Positions 1 through 11,800 of a stretch of DNA of 64,000 bases are shown piece after piece. The translations under genes and the position numbers were made by a program. The stretch's first letter is position 1; each line of letters starts with the position of its first letter. Source of the stretch: Selaginella moellendorffii (lineage: Eukaryota; Streptophyta; Lycopodiopsida; Selaginellales; Selaginellaceae); contig NW_003314262.1 in NCBI RefSeq assembly GCF_000143415.4, positions 1,105,960-1,169,959 on the forward strand, in the 5' to 3' direction. The notes beneath the pieces are model-generated. The model ran no database searches, was not told where the DNA came from, and worked only from the letters and a program-made list of their open reading frames with translations.

Positions 1-1443
1 TAAAAAAGGACCAATAGTACCAACTTCCTGCCGTTGTGGCAATAAGGAAAGAATGTCTGTAAGGATTGGCTGGCAAATATCTTTTGATACCTAAAGTCAT
101 ATTTGCGACATGAACTAACCAACTTAACCTCAAGACATCACACTTTGGAACTTTTAGTTTCTCCACACCATTAACTCTATGACCCTACCCTAACAACACT
201 TCCCACTTGTATCGAAGTTTTTGCCAAAACAATTGTAGTCATTTGTTATACTAACTATCGGTTAGCATTACAATTTAGTATTCACACACAATTCCTCGTC
301 AAAGTTACTTTCTTCTGTGAACACCTTTCCACGACTTTAGTATAGCATATTTTGCCATCAATGAGATACCCACTGTTCTCATTTTTGAATCTCATGATCC
401 TCCTCATCTTTCGTAGGATATAATACATCTTAGTCCATGTGTTTCCACTAATCCTTTAGGACCATCCTTTGACTCCACTGAGTCATCTAGCTTTCTAGAC
501 ATGCTAATTTGATGATCTCTAAGATTTTAGCTTCATAGCTTCTTTTGGGGTTCCATCTCATTAGAATACAACTTCATGTATTTATGTCTTATTCATAAGG
601 ACTATCTTTGCAAGTGTTACTCTGACACTTGATTATTCTTTGTTTTATGTGAGGTACCTTTGCCTTTTAGGATTATCTATCCATATGATGAAAATACTAA
701 TTCATCCTTTAAGTGCACCCCAAATTCCTTAGGTTGTTCTAGCATTTATTTAAGGTAGCCCTGACTACCATTTCAAGGACTAATATCTTCATTTATATTT
801 GACCTCCTATAGTCACCCACTCTAGTCTCAATTTCTTGAGCATCATCCTCAACTATATAAGGATAATTTTATAACTCTTTTATCATCTAGCAGTTTCCAT
901 TATTCCCGTAATCTGAATTGTAGTTTTTTACCACAATCATATTAGCTAGTTTGCTAAGTCAAACACTTATATGAATTACATTCTCAACTCTCTGAAGAAA
1001 ACCTTTTACTGTTCCTAAAATCTCAAAGTCATTTTCTTATTGGCCCCTTTCTATTCACTATATTGCACACCAATTCACATATGAATTATAGTGGAGAGCC
1101 ATGTCCTCCCAACTTGCTACTCCTCAAATATAGCCCCACTCCTAGGACCTTCCAATATCACTATCAAATGGTAATATTTTTAATTGCCAATAAGAGTCAG
1201 ACTAAGAAACAGTTCTAATACCAAATAATAAGCGACCAAATTTTTCATTCTACTTTAATGCTCTATTTCGTTAAAGTGGGATTTATTCAGTAAAATGGGA
1301 CTAGGTACAAATTTTCAAGTATTTGAAAATGACGTGAAATTATATGTCTTTTGTCCAGGGGCTAGACATATCTGGGGCATGGTGACTAGCGCGGTGACTT
1401 TGTGTCCAGACTAAGTCCATCTGGTTGTATAATAAATCTCATT
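1..1443. repeat. Decayed transposon remnant, AT-rich
   Basis: No credible coding region is present. Positions 1-120 match, as the reverse complement, sequence near 60440-60545; both share the tract around TTCCTTATTGCC/GGCAATAAGGAA. Positions about 1087-1260 (GTGGAGAGCCATGTC onward) match 15711-15890 in the same orientation, and that copy carries a primer-binding-site-like motif. I read this stretch as eroded parts of the LTR-type family that reappears at 14.7-19 kb and 60-64 kb. Exact element ends are not visible. Confidence 0.5.
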
Positions 1444-1917
1444 GTCAAGGTGAACAAGCCGAATCTGAAGCTAAAGAAGAGCAATGGCATGCGCGCACAC
1501 ACTATTTGTTTGTTCATTGAGCGTGTGGTGAGCTTTCCAAAATGAACGTCATTCCTATTAGCCAGACATATAACTTAATGGTGAGAACATTTAGATATTA
1601 TTCAATGTTATCTTTTTCTAACGAATCTAATTGTGAAGGTGTAGCAAGAGGCATTGCTAGTCTGGAGAAGTCATTTAACTCATTTGACCCTTAGTGTATT
1701 TTCATGAAACTAAATAACATTCATATTATTAAGGAATTTCTCTAGTACCTTTTTTTTACGACATAGAGGCTTGCATTTCTTTCAAAGGTGATTTAGTAAA
1801 AGGCCTGAGGGCACATGCCATTCTATTTCTCAGACCGGTATTAAGATATACTAGTGCAAAGGGAAAAAGGTATTTGGTGATCAAGTAAATGGCATGAGGG
1901 CACACACCATTATAAGC

Positions 1918-2277
1918 CTAAGCGCTAGTGGACACCTCCTTTTTGGTACTCTCAGCGGTACTATCATCCTTCTCCGGGTCAGTTGTTTTGCTTTGGATTG
2001 TTGTCTCTGACGTTACTGGGGCGTTCTCGATAGTTGTTAATATTGCCGTTTGTTCAGAAAAATAATCACCTGGAGTATAGTACAGGGAGTTTGGAAGACT
2101 TATATATTCTACATCTTCACCTATCTCCTTCTCCATCTCCTTTTTTGCCTCACTTACAGATTTTGTGCTTGCCATGAGAACGCTCTTCACCCTAAAATAT
2201 GGAGTTTGTTGTGTTATAAAAGGAAACCAACACACACGCTGCAAGGGAATGATGGTACATAAAGCACGTAAGCCCAC
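1918..2277 (-). CDS. Hypothetical acidic Ser/Thr-rich ORF, possibly a 3' exon of the transposase-like gene
   Basis: This is an open frame of up to 119 codons. The more credible part starts at an internal methionine (MASTKSVSEAKKEMEKEIG) and ends in a low-complexity tail rich in Thr, Ser, Glu and Lys. An acceptor-like tract (CATATTTTAG on the minus strand) lies shortly before that methionine. It is downstream of, and on the same strand as, the DUF7869-like remnant, whose coding sequence appears to splice onward at about 2904, so it may be a terminal exon. No domain is recognised, and it may be non-coding. Confidence 0.25.
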   Translation of the reverse strand: MGLRALCTIIPLQRVCWFPFITQQTPYFRVKSVLMASTKSVSEAKKEMEKEIGEDVEYISLPNSLYYTPGDYFSEQTAILTTIENAPVTSETTIQSKTTDPEKDDSTAESTKKEVSTSA

Positions 2278-2641
2278 AATATGGGTTTATGTGCCATTAA
2301 TATGGGCCACACGCCATATTATTAGATTTATGCATGTGTGATTGGTAAATGCATATGTCACATCATCTTTGTTTTACCTCACACACTATATCAGGCCTAA
2401 TGAACCATATCACATGTGCGCACATGCTATATATATGGAGAAGTATTATGCAAGGATAGAAAAATTCAATGCATGATTATGGAGAGCAATGGCATGAAGC
2501 CACATGCTAAATAACATTTTAGAGAAAGAATTAAAATAGAAACATGCAAACAGTACTGAGTGGACCAAGACTTAGAAGTGCACAATTGAATGAGGTATTT
2601 CTAATAAATATTTCACTCACTTCATATAGGAATGGCTACCA

Positions 2642-2673
2642 CTCTCAAATGGCGTATCGCCTCATGCCATCAC
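2642..2673 (-). repeat. Palindrome forming almost a whole GT...AG unit (32 nt)
   Basis: On the minus strand the unit starts GTG, continues directly into the palindrome ATGGCATG...ACGCCAT, and ends TTTGAGAG. It therefore has intron-type ends with almost nothing but the palindrome between them. The preceding context is GCAAG, a plausible exon end. Splicing here is not proven because the surrounding reading frame is unclear. Confidence 0.4.
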
Positions 2674-2788
2674 CTTGCAATTTGTTATAACAATCCGATG
2701 AATTCATATTTGGCTTGTTCACCTTGAACTTTAAGTAAGATTTGCTAGAACAACTAAGAATTTATACTTGTTATTTGTATCATCTCAC

Positions 2789-2821
2789 CTAGGAATGGTG
2801 TAAGGCCACATGCCATCACAC
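2789..2821 (-). repeat. Second palindrome-only GT...AG unit (33 nt)
   Basis: On the minus strand it reads GTGTG, then the palindrome ATGGCATG...TACACCAT, then TCCTAG. The preceding bases (GAGGAG) could be the end of an exon coding for acidic residues that follows the intron beginning at about 2903. The layout repeats that at 2642-2673 and 8749-8780. Splicing is inferred only. Confidence 0.4.
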
Positions 2822-2903
2822 CTCCTCTGATTCAGATTCGGATTGTTCACCTTGAAATAAAATACATTAGAAACTTAGTAAAGGAATATTAATGAATCTC
2901 ACC

Positions 2904-5395
2904 TTGAACCCGGGTTATGAATGCTCTTGCTGCATCTCTTGCATGGTCTGGCAAGGTGATGGTGGCACTCTGCTTCCGCATCCAACCATGCACAACATTA
3001 TCCACCGATATGCTCATGCTGGGATCCCTTGGATTCAGCACCCATCTCTTTTCTAGGCAATCCTTCGTATATCCGGAACTTGGCTTGAACCACTCCACAG
3101 TTACATTGAAGGAGTTAGTTTCCGCATCCTCCTCTACATCAGTGATGCAGCACCCCACCCATATCATTTGTTTTTTATTACTGGGTCTGACAAGCACGAC
3201 CATTCCTTTGCAGACCTGTACTGGATTGAATGCTGAATCCGGCTTCTTGTTCCTCGGCCCACAATAGTGATCCTCAACATCATTATCTGTCACTGCATTT
3301 CCAGAGGACATTGTTCTGCTACTATCTGGTGCTCTGGGTTCTGGCCAAAAGGACTCTTCCAATTCTTCATATACAACCGGCCCATTTTGGATAGCAGATA
3401 TAATCTTCTCCCAGTACTTGAGCAAAGGCTTGCACCTCTTAAAATAGGATTCTCCACCAAACACCAACCCCCTCTTCCAGAAAGCAATATGCTGTCTAAT
3501 CCCGGCCACTATACTTTCCAAGTCTTTGAGTCCATCCGGGTGTATCGGCCGTGGGGAACCCTGAGGAATCATAGGTTCCCCAGTTATGGGATCTCTCTTG
3601 AAGAGTTCAATGCCGTCCACTGGCAGCCACACTGTGTCCCATTCTCTCATCTTGTACCTCATCACTGGAGCACCGTCACGCATGCTGAAATGAAACTGAA
3701 GAGGCTTGGAGTGGCCAATCAGCATTTCGGATCCGTCCCTGATGTAGCCTCTTACAAACCCCTTAAAGTCTGGAACCTCTGTCACAAGTGTAGCTTCAAC
3801 AGTGCCTTTGATGCAATTTTGGAATTCATCGTAGAGTTGTGGGAGGGTGAGGACATTGGATCGCCGGAGGGACTCTGCCAGGTGACTAAACATGGCATCG
3901 ACGTCTTCATGAGTGTGCCCAACCATGAGAAAGCCAAGTGTAACCGTTTCAAATATGCCTTTGGCAACAAGCATCGCCAAGTACGCAAAGACGTACATGT
4001 TTTTGTTCTCACTGCCAGCATTGTCTGTTTGGAGCAGAAGATGGGGTGGAAGGCCACATCGGCTGCAAGAACTTCCTTGAGATTCTGCTTCGTTTGGATG
4101 AGGCTGTGCATTCACCGGGCGACCAGCCTCGTCGGAATGGCATGAGGCCTCACGTGATAACCCTACAATCTGACGGCCAACATATTCACTGGGATGGCAT
4201 GGGGCCCCACGCGATACTGCAAGCCTTTGCTCCTCCTCTAGTTGAACCCTGTATGGGGTTCGATTGACAAGGGCCTTATGCAAGGGTTGGCCGTTCAACT
4301 CAGTCTGCGCACTTTGCAGAGACCTTAAGTGTTTTGCTAGGGACGCAATCGCACCCCCGCCACCCCATAGAGGTACAAAGAAGTTCCCATAGTTCTGGGC
4401 ACCATGCCCATGAGCGATTATGCCAAACAGAGACACAGGCAGCTGCATGGATGAAGAGATTGCCTTGGGGGTAGGATTGAGTCGAGGTAAGCACGTCTTT
4501 TTCTGGTCCATTTTGTCGTGGATGATGCAGAGGTAAGAGTCAGGTCTCTCCATGGAGAGAATCCTGTTCCATCTTCCAAGAGGCGGGTTTTATGTGGTTG
4601 TTGCTCGCTACATGTCTCGACAAACCTCTTAAAGATTGCCTCTCCATATACAACATGACCCCTGGTTTTGTGCGTACCGTCGTTCCCATGGACTGCCTGT
4701 TGAACCCTTTGTTCCTCGAACTCAGTTTTGATTCTGTAGAATGTGGTTCGAGGGACTCCATAAATGATTCTCCATGCCTTCATGCAGACCAAACCCCTCT
4801 GGAAGACCATGCCCCCCACCTGATGTTCTGAAGCATCAACAAATGACCGTAATGGCTCATACACAAAATTGCAAGCTGCCTTCCAGGACAATGTCTTGTA
4901 TCTTGCTCTCTCCTTTTCAATAGCATCCTAATCAGCATGTTGACAGCACCTCCTCTTGCAACAAGCAACTGTCGAGACCATTCGAACCTCCATCGCCCTT
5001 TTCTACCTTTTCGGTTTGTTGCTCAGATCCCTTTGGCTGCGCTTTAGGAAGGTGTACTTTCTTTGCCCATGAAGAGATGTTCTGTTATCAGTTGTAGTGG
5101 TGTTTGATTGTGAATCCTTCACATTCTCAAACACTAAGTGCCTCAATTTCCACCGCACAATGCTTCCAATAGTCAGACTGTTTTCTTCTGTGTCAACAAC
5201 CTATAAAATTGCAACTCCAATATCATCCCAGCCCAATTCTTGATTAGCAACCGCATCTCTTGGATCGACAACTGTGGCTAAGCCCTCACTTACCACGTCC
5301 CCCTCGGGGTTGTTTAGAAACACCTTTGCCTGAATCCATGTAGCACGGTTCTTAAGATCCACGGAGGGAACATGCATCGCACTTGCGGAGGCCAT
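2904..5395 (-). pseudogene. DUF7869-like (transposase-like, RNase H-fold) gene remnant with in-frame stops and a frame change
   Basis: The N-terminal part reads from ATG 5395 in one frame to 4418, broken by three in-frame TAG codons (5203-5201, 5005-5003, 4930-4928). It contains the helix-rich stretch VCMKAWRIIYGVPRTTFYRI. The catalytic part (4553-2904) is in another frame and has DSYLCIIHDKMDQKKT, LLQTDNAGSENKN and MVGHTHEDVDAMFS. These fit, from memory, the three acidic motifs of the large plant DUF7869 group. The expected segment between the two parts seems to be missing, so the frame change near 4550-4600 probably marks an internal deletion. Two palindromes (4136-4158, 4193-4217) are in frame in the linker before the second motif. 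The frame probably leaves 2904 through a GTGAG donor into short 3' exons. I infer an inactive mobile-element gene. Confidence 0.65.
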
Positions 5396-5734
5396 TCTGA
5401 AAGTGCAAAAAAGAAGTTAAGACAATACAAAAAATGATTGGAGAATGGCCTAAATCATAACATACCAAACAACCTCAATAGCATGAGGCCACATGCCATT
5501 ATTCAAACATGCTATTGACACCACGTGAAATTTCGCATTCACAAAATTGGCATGAGGCCTCATGCCATCTTGATATAAACACAGTTGCAGGCAAGTAAAA
5601 ACATACATGACAATACGCTAGCCATAAAATTGCAAGGGCCCAAGATGGCATATGGCCTCATGCCATTTCTAAATGTGGTCCTAAGCCATTCCATGGTGAA
5701 CATACTAGGAAGCACAAGTGCCGAATATCAAGAG

Positions 5735-5895
5735 GAAGCGGTAGCCACACCAAAGACAATGCTGCTCGCAACACCGCAACTACTCGTAGTGCCGCTCGCA
5801 ACACCGCAACTGCTCGTAGCGCCGCTCGCACAAACTGCCACTCGCATAAACTGCCGCTCGCAATGGCGCTCGCAATGCCACAACCGCTCGTAGAC
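5735..5895. repeat. CGCTCGCAA-type minisatellite
   Basis: Short imperfect repeats built on CCGCTCGCAACACCGCAACT, with diverging units such as CCGCTCGCACAAACTG, run through this stretch. Open frames here on either strand only translate the repeat (Arg/Ala/Val-rich) and are not taken as genes. A related CTCGCGCTCGCAT-rich tract is at about 8245-8375. Confidence 0.6.
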
Positions 5896-6018
5896 GCATA
5901 AACCACAGCTCACAACGCCGCTTACACAAGCAGTGCTCACTGCACTCAACGGAACCAAGAACACGGCGCACAAAAATGATAGACCTAGGAATGAGTTCGA
6001 GAATTCAAAAATAACACA

Positions 6019-7085
6019 CGCTTGAACGTCATATCAAATCCTCTGACAAACCAGATCTTATGATTCCTCTGACAAATTTCAAACTGAGTAGCTTCTAGAC
6101 TTTGCTGTCGGAGGTTGAACTTTGTCACATCATGTCCTTGCCTCGATCCAGCTGTGCCATGTCAGTGATTTGAACTTTGCCATGCCATGTCAGCGATCCG
6201 CGCCAAGATTATTCGCCGTGTAAAGGAATAATTATGCTGTGTGTGTACGTCCATTTATAGCATTATAAGGCCACACGCCATTCAAAGAATAATGCTAGTC
6301 GAGCATTTTTTGGTGCATTTTTGGGTTCAAAATTGCATGAGCCCACACGCTATAAAGTTTACCTGTACCAAAAATAGAAACAACTTTATTTACTTGGGAA
6401 TTTAAGTGGTTGAGGCATTTTTAAACTTACAAACACATGCCCTACTTACATTCCTTTGGTTGCTTAAAATTCAAAAATATTATAAACCTTTCTTTTTGCA
6501 TTTTCAATGTTTTCAATTATGGTTTTTGATTTTTGCAGGACCAGCCTAGTAATCTATTTGCATCCCGTCATGTTTATAGCTAGCTTTCGTTTGTCCCCTT
6601 CGCTAGCCTGAGATACATCTGCTCGGCATCTGCCTCTTACAACATTTGCCCAGAAAGGGCATCTTTCTTCACGCAGCATTTGCCACATGTTTAGGGTTTA
6701 GGGTTTAGGGTTTAGCAATTCAGTAGCTTGATAAACATGCAAATACAGAACTTGATGCAAAATCCTTTGATATGTCACAATGCCCCTAGGACCATAAACA
6801 CATTTCAATAGAGAGGGTCCTTTCATTTCATAACTCCTTACGTAAATCTTGGTGAAACCAGAGTTAGTGAAGTTAGTTTCTTGTGATCCCGCATCTGATT
6901 GTGATGTCCCTTTGCATTGTCGATGGAAAGGTCAATGCACACCAAACTGTAAAATCTTGGAGCAAAATAATGGTCGGATCTATGGCAAATGCCCCTGAAA
7001 CATTGTAAGGCTCGTGTGGTCTCATGTGGTGTCCAATCGAGATGCTTCTTTGCAAGGTCATCAAGAAAGACATTGTATACCATTC
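6019..7085. repeat. Duplicated block, copy 1
   Basis: Segment X (6019-6226), segment Y (about 6240-6353) and segment Z (about 6618-7085) recur at 7282-7487, about 7185-7287 and 7487-7945. In copy 2 the order is Y-X-Z and the 6360-6617 part is absent, so rearrangement accompanied duplication. Each Z carries an 81-codon minus-strand open frame (7083-6838 and 7940-7695) with nearly identical translation. No domain is recognised and they may be shadows. Segment Y carries two palindromes. Confidence 0.75.
6690..6715 (+). repeat. Interstitial telomere-type repeat (TTTAGGG)n
   Basis: About three and a half tandem TTTAGGG units lie inside the duplicated block; TTTAGGG is the usual plant telomere repeat. 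The array is short and internal. It could come from double-strand-break repair or be a telo-box-like promoter motif. Confidence 0.8.
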
Positions 7086-7140
7086 TGTAAAATCTAGTTG
7101 TGATCTAACGGTTGGATCTCCATAAAACTCAAAAAAACCT

Positions 7141-7945
7141 CGCGCATGTCAGAATATTCTAGGAATATACTCCTATGTGCCCCTGAAAATGGCATGCGTC
7201 CCCACGCCATTCAAGAGATAATGCCAGATGACGCCGAGCAATTTTTGGTGCATTTTTTGGATCAAAATTGCATGAGCCCACACGCTTGAACGTCACATCA
7301 AATCCTCTGACAAACCAGATCTTATAATTCCTCTGACAAATTTCAAACTGAGTAGCTTCTAGACTTTGCTGTTGGACGTTGAACTTTGTCACATCATGTC
7401 CTTGCCTCGATCCAGCTGTGCCATGTCAGTGATTCGAACTTTGCCATGCCATGTCAGCGATCCGCGCCAAGATTATTCGCCGTGTAACTGCTCGGCATCT
7501 GCCTCTTACAGCATTTGCCCAGAAAGGGCATCTTTCTTCATGCAGCATTTGCCACATGTTTAGGGTTTAGGGTTAGGGTTTAGCAATTCAGTAGCTTGAT
7601 AAACATGCAAATACAGAACTTGATGCAAAATCCTTTGATATGTCAGGACCATAAACACATTTTAATAGAGAGGGTCCTTTCATTTCATAACTCCTTACGT
7701 AGATCTTGGTGAAACCAGAGTTAGTGAAGTTAGTTTCTTGTGATCCCGCATCTGATTGTGATGTCCCTTTGCAGTGTCAATGGAAAGGTCAATGCACACC
7801 AAACTGTAGAATCTTGGAGCAAAATAACGGTCGGATCTATGGCAAATGTCCCTGAAAAATTGTAAGGCTCGTATGGTCTCATGTGGTGTCCGATCGAGAT
7901 GCTTCTTTGTAGGGTCATCAAGAAGGACATTGTATACCATTCTTT
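7141..7945. repeat. Duplicated block, copy 2
   Basis: This is the second copy of segments Y, X and Z of 6019-7085, in the order Y-X-Z. It includes palindromes at 7188-7211 and 7265-7287 and a second degenerate TTTAGGG tract at about 7559-7583. Similarity is high through the CGATCCAGCTGTGCCATGTC region and the open frame at 7940-7695. A shorter direct repeat follows at 8050-8190 (TCTTTTGGATTTC and GAGGAATGATGACGTTGCGG, each twice). Confidence 0.75.
7559..7583 (+). repeat. Second interstitial telomere-type repeat
   Basis: Three TTTAGGG-like units, one missing a base, lie at the position equivalent to 6690-6715 in the other copy. The tract was duplicated with the block. Confidence 0.7.
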
Positions 7946-8829
7946 ATTTAGCTGAACATCTGGCATTTTTGGAAATACAAGATGCTTTGGAATATCCAAT
8001 CATGCATGGTATAAATATAGCGAGAGTATTAAATGATATCCCAATCATGATCTTTCTTTTGGATTTCGCGTGCATGTAGTCCGAGGAATGATGACGTTGC
8101 GGATTTCTTTTGGATTTCACGTGCATGCATGCGCGCGGCGATCCAGAAATTAATGGTGGCGCCCAAGTCCGAGGAATGATGACGTTGCGGGATTACCAAC
8201 CGTCGTGACATTTCGTGCGTGTGAGGTTAGGTTTTGCATTTTGCTTCGTACTCGCGCTCGCATCGCGCTCCCACTCGCGATCACGCTCACATTCGCGCTC
8301 ATCTACCTTCTCTACAGGTTTCTCGTGTGCATCAGCGTCCACTCGCGCTCGCATCGCGCTCGTGTGCATCGGCGTCCACTTCAAAACACACCCAGTTTGT
8401 AACTTCGCCGCCAACTCCGCCGCCCACTCTGCCACCCACACGCAGCTCACTTGGCGTCCCGGGAGATTTCAGTGCCACTCTCCAACTGTAAGTGGCAGAG
8501 TAGCCTTGCTGCTACGATCCGCTGCACACACAGTGCACATTCGCCAGCGAGTCCGGCCTCGATTGTCACGCCTCCATTCGGCTTCAAATGGTAAGTCTTT
8601 TAGGCCAAGTAGAAAATGGCATGAGGCCACATGCCATTCAGTAGCAACATTGGCATGCATCGATTGGGCTCTCGAGTGCAGTCCGGTTACAGATGGCGTG
8701 TAGCCTCACGCCATCTTAGGATGCAGCCTCAAGACATCTGATGTAGTGGTGAATGGCGTGTGGCCTCACGTTATTTCCAGCTGCTAACTTTTCATCTGTC
8801 AGCTCTAATTGTTGTGCATTTCTGAACAG

Positions 8830-11800
8830 GCGAGGAATTGCATTCTTCTTCCAACCACTATCAATGTGGATGCAGAGAAGGGGGAGGAGCTCACCAGTTG
8901 GACTTTCGGGATGGAAGGCGAGGATCTGAGGCTGTACAACACAGATGGTGGGAGAAAAGAATGCATGGGGATCCTCATCCAAGTGACAGACACTCCATGC
9001 AGTTCCATGCAAGAATATGGACTGGCACTTGTGGTAGAGACAGCATTCGCCTTCAAGATCCACCTTGCACATCCTAGCGGCTTCCCGGAGGGGGGCAGCG
9101 GCTATGAGGAATTCCTAGAGGGAGCTAGGGAGAGGTTGTCCAGGAGGCCCACAATTTCAAAGACGCTGCGGGTCTATGAAGATCACATGGAATCCACGAA
9201 CCTCACCTACGGCGATGTTCAAAAACTATATTCCAACATTGAGCCGTTGAGAGTGACTCCAGTTCGCGAAGCGAAGGGGAAGGGGGTCGATCTGGAAACT
9301 ACCCCAAAGCAGAAAAGGGTGGTCAAGCTCAAGCCGACGTCTGACTCTCCTGCTCCAAAAAAGAAGCTACTCGGTGATGCCATTGCCTCGGGTTCGAACA
9401 CTACACCCACCAAAACGAAGAGCAGCAAAGAGCAGAAAGAGTAAGAAGAGGCAGCAAAAATTGTTGCAGATAATAGTACTTGTTACTATTCCAACAAAGT
9501 ATATACAATCGACGTGAGCCGTATCGACATCCAAAGCAAATACAACCACAGGCTAGTATCTGATGAGTGGGTGGAGAAATTGAAGCAGAAGATGCTGGCA
9601 AGTCCAGTAACACCCGACATCGCAGACGTGATCCCCTACTACCGAACAATGAAGGGCGAGACGAGGTTTCCAGACTTGATCAATAGGAAGGTGTTGGACG
9701 ATCAGAACATCCGGTTCTATGCCGTCTCCGGGCAGCATTCTAGCTTGGCGATGCAAGAGATAGTTGTGGATATTATGGTGGGCGAGGAGGTGAAGAAAGT
9801 CTTCAAAACAAGAGTTGTCCGCCTGATAAAAGGCAACTCGCCCCTCCGATCTATCATATACATCTCCCACGCGCAGAATGTCAAGCAAGAAACGTGTTAC
9901 AAATCGGGTCTGCACGAAACATTGGCACGAACACGGAAGCTCTGGGTTCAACTGAAGAAGCCACAAAAACCAGGACAAGGACATGCACTAGCAACTAGCG
10001 CCTGGCAGGTAAGCCTCGTTGCATGTGGCATAGCATGTGGCCTCACGCCATTTCCATTGCAGGAATTCTCGAGTCTTCTCTCGAAAACACTGGGGGTCAA
10101 TGACACACTCAGCATCCATAATATTCTACTCGCGACAAAAGTTGTTTTTGACAAATGGGTAGATGTGCTGAGGAGGTACCATGACGGGGAGTTGCTAAAC
10201 TCAATGGGTGTGGAGGACGGTCGGAAGCCCAATGATTTGAAGATCAACACCTTGCGTTTCTCGCGGTCTCTAGACGATGACGACCTTTTGACAGTGGCTA
10301 ATGCTCTTTTACATGGTGAGGTAGTCTTCAACAAGACCAAAATGACTCCCGGCCATATTGTGACATACGAGGACTTGTGCACGACTTTGAGAGCTCGTGC
10401 GCTATTGAAGGATTAGATCTTCGAGCAAGTGGCCATGGAGAGGGTGAGCATTGACACCATGCAAGAGATGATGGAAGAGCTGGAGTTGTCAAATGAAGAC
10501 ATCGACGAGTACGTGAAGGGGGCCCCCAAGTTCATCGATCTGCTGCGGGATGCCACGAAAAGTAAAGCTGAGAAGTTGGATCAGTATCCAAATTTCATTA
10601 AGAGGTATGTCAACCGCCGGCTTCAGAAACAGCTCGACCCTGCAGCAGAGGCCTATCGAGAACCTTACCGGGTATACGTGAATTCGGATGAGGATCAAAG
10701 GTGGAGGAGCATCGTTTCCCGCGGAGATGAGCAGGTCAAGAACATCTTTTGTGTGATGGACTTCACAAACAAGGAGATCACTCATGCAGACGAAGTCAGC
10801 TCCATGATTGACTTAATGGTGGGACTTGCGGAGGTGGAATCTTCAGTCCACTATATGATCTACGACTCCGAATCCTATCACAAGTTCTGGAAGGCTTTGA
10901 ACGAGGTGAAGGCTCGGTTGAAAGGCAAGGAGATGTGGGAGATCCATGGGATAATGGCTAAGAAGAAGATACCGATGAATGTCCGCATCTTCACACTCGC
11001 CCTTGTTATTGGTCCTGCAGCAAAGTGGGACTGGAGTGACTTCCCAGCTTCGTTCGANNNNNNNNNNNNNNNNNNNNNNNNNNNNNNNNNNNNNNNNNNN
11101 NNNNNNNNNNNNNNNNNNNNNNNNNNNNNNNNNNNNNNNNNNNNNNNNNNNNNNNNNTGAAGACGGCTATAGAGCTTTGGAATCCAAAGAAAGCTCCAGG
11201 TGCAGCATGGGAAATGCTCAGCTTGGTCTTCAATGCAATAGCAGGTGGGTCACCTGCTTCCGACTCCAAGGGCAAATGCGTTGTTGAGTACAACTGTGGC
11301 GGACTATTCTTTCGAGCCGCACTACTCAAGGGTGTCCCGTGTGTTGCGGTGACAAACTCCATTGAAGAGGTGACTTCAATGGAGGATATAATTACAGTTG
11401 CCAAAGAAAAACAGTATCTTCTCTGCGAACCTGGTGAGTACGCACTTTAAGTTTAAATGTTATCTCACAAGCTCTGTATGCAGGAGCATGGCCACCCCCA
11501 GATGCTGAAACGGCGTTAACAGCTACTGTTGAAGATACCCATGTTGGGCCGAGCTCACAACCTGCACAAGGTAAGGTCACGTGAGGCCTCACGCCATTTT
11601 GATTATAGATCGTTGTGAATATTCAGACACGAGGACTGAAAAGCGCACTGGTGGCGCGTCGAAGAAGGACAAACAGACAAGCAATAGGAAAAAAGGAGGT
11701 ACAAATTATATTTGCAATGGCGTGTGGTCTCATGCCATTCCTTGCAGGAGACACTTCTTCAAAGGCAAAACAGGCAAGCACCAGCCAAGCTCAAACTGAC

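Noticed and set aside
3267-4145. 292-codon plus-strand open frame opposite the transposase-like gene
   Set aside because: It is the complement of the frame that carries the recognisable DUF7869-type motifs, and its own translation has no domain.
8215-8703. 162-codon open frame before the ParB-like gene
   Set aside because: It is mostly a CTCGCGCTCGCAT-type repeat translation and runs through a GTAAGT donor; at most a leader exon.
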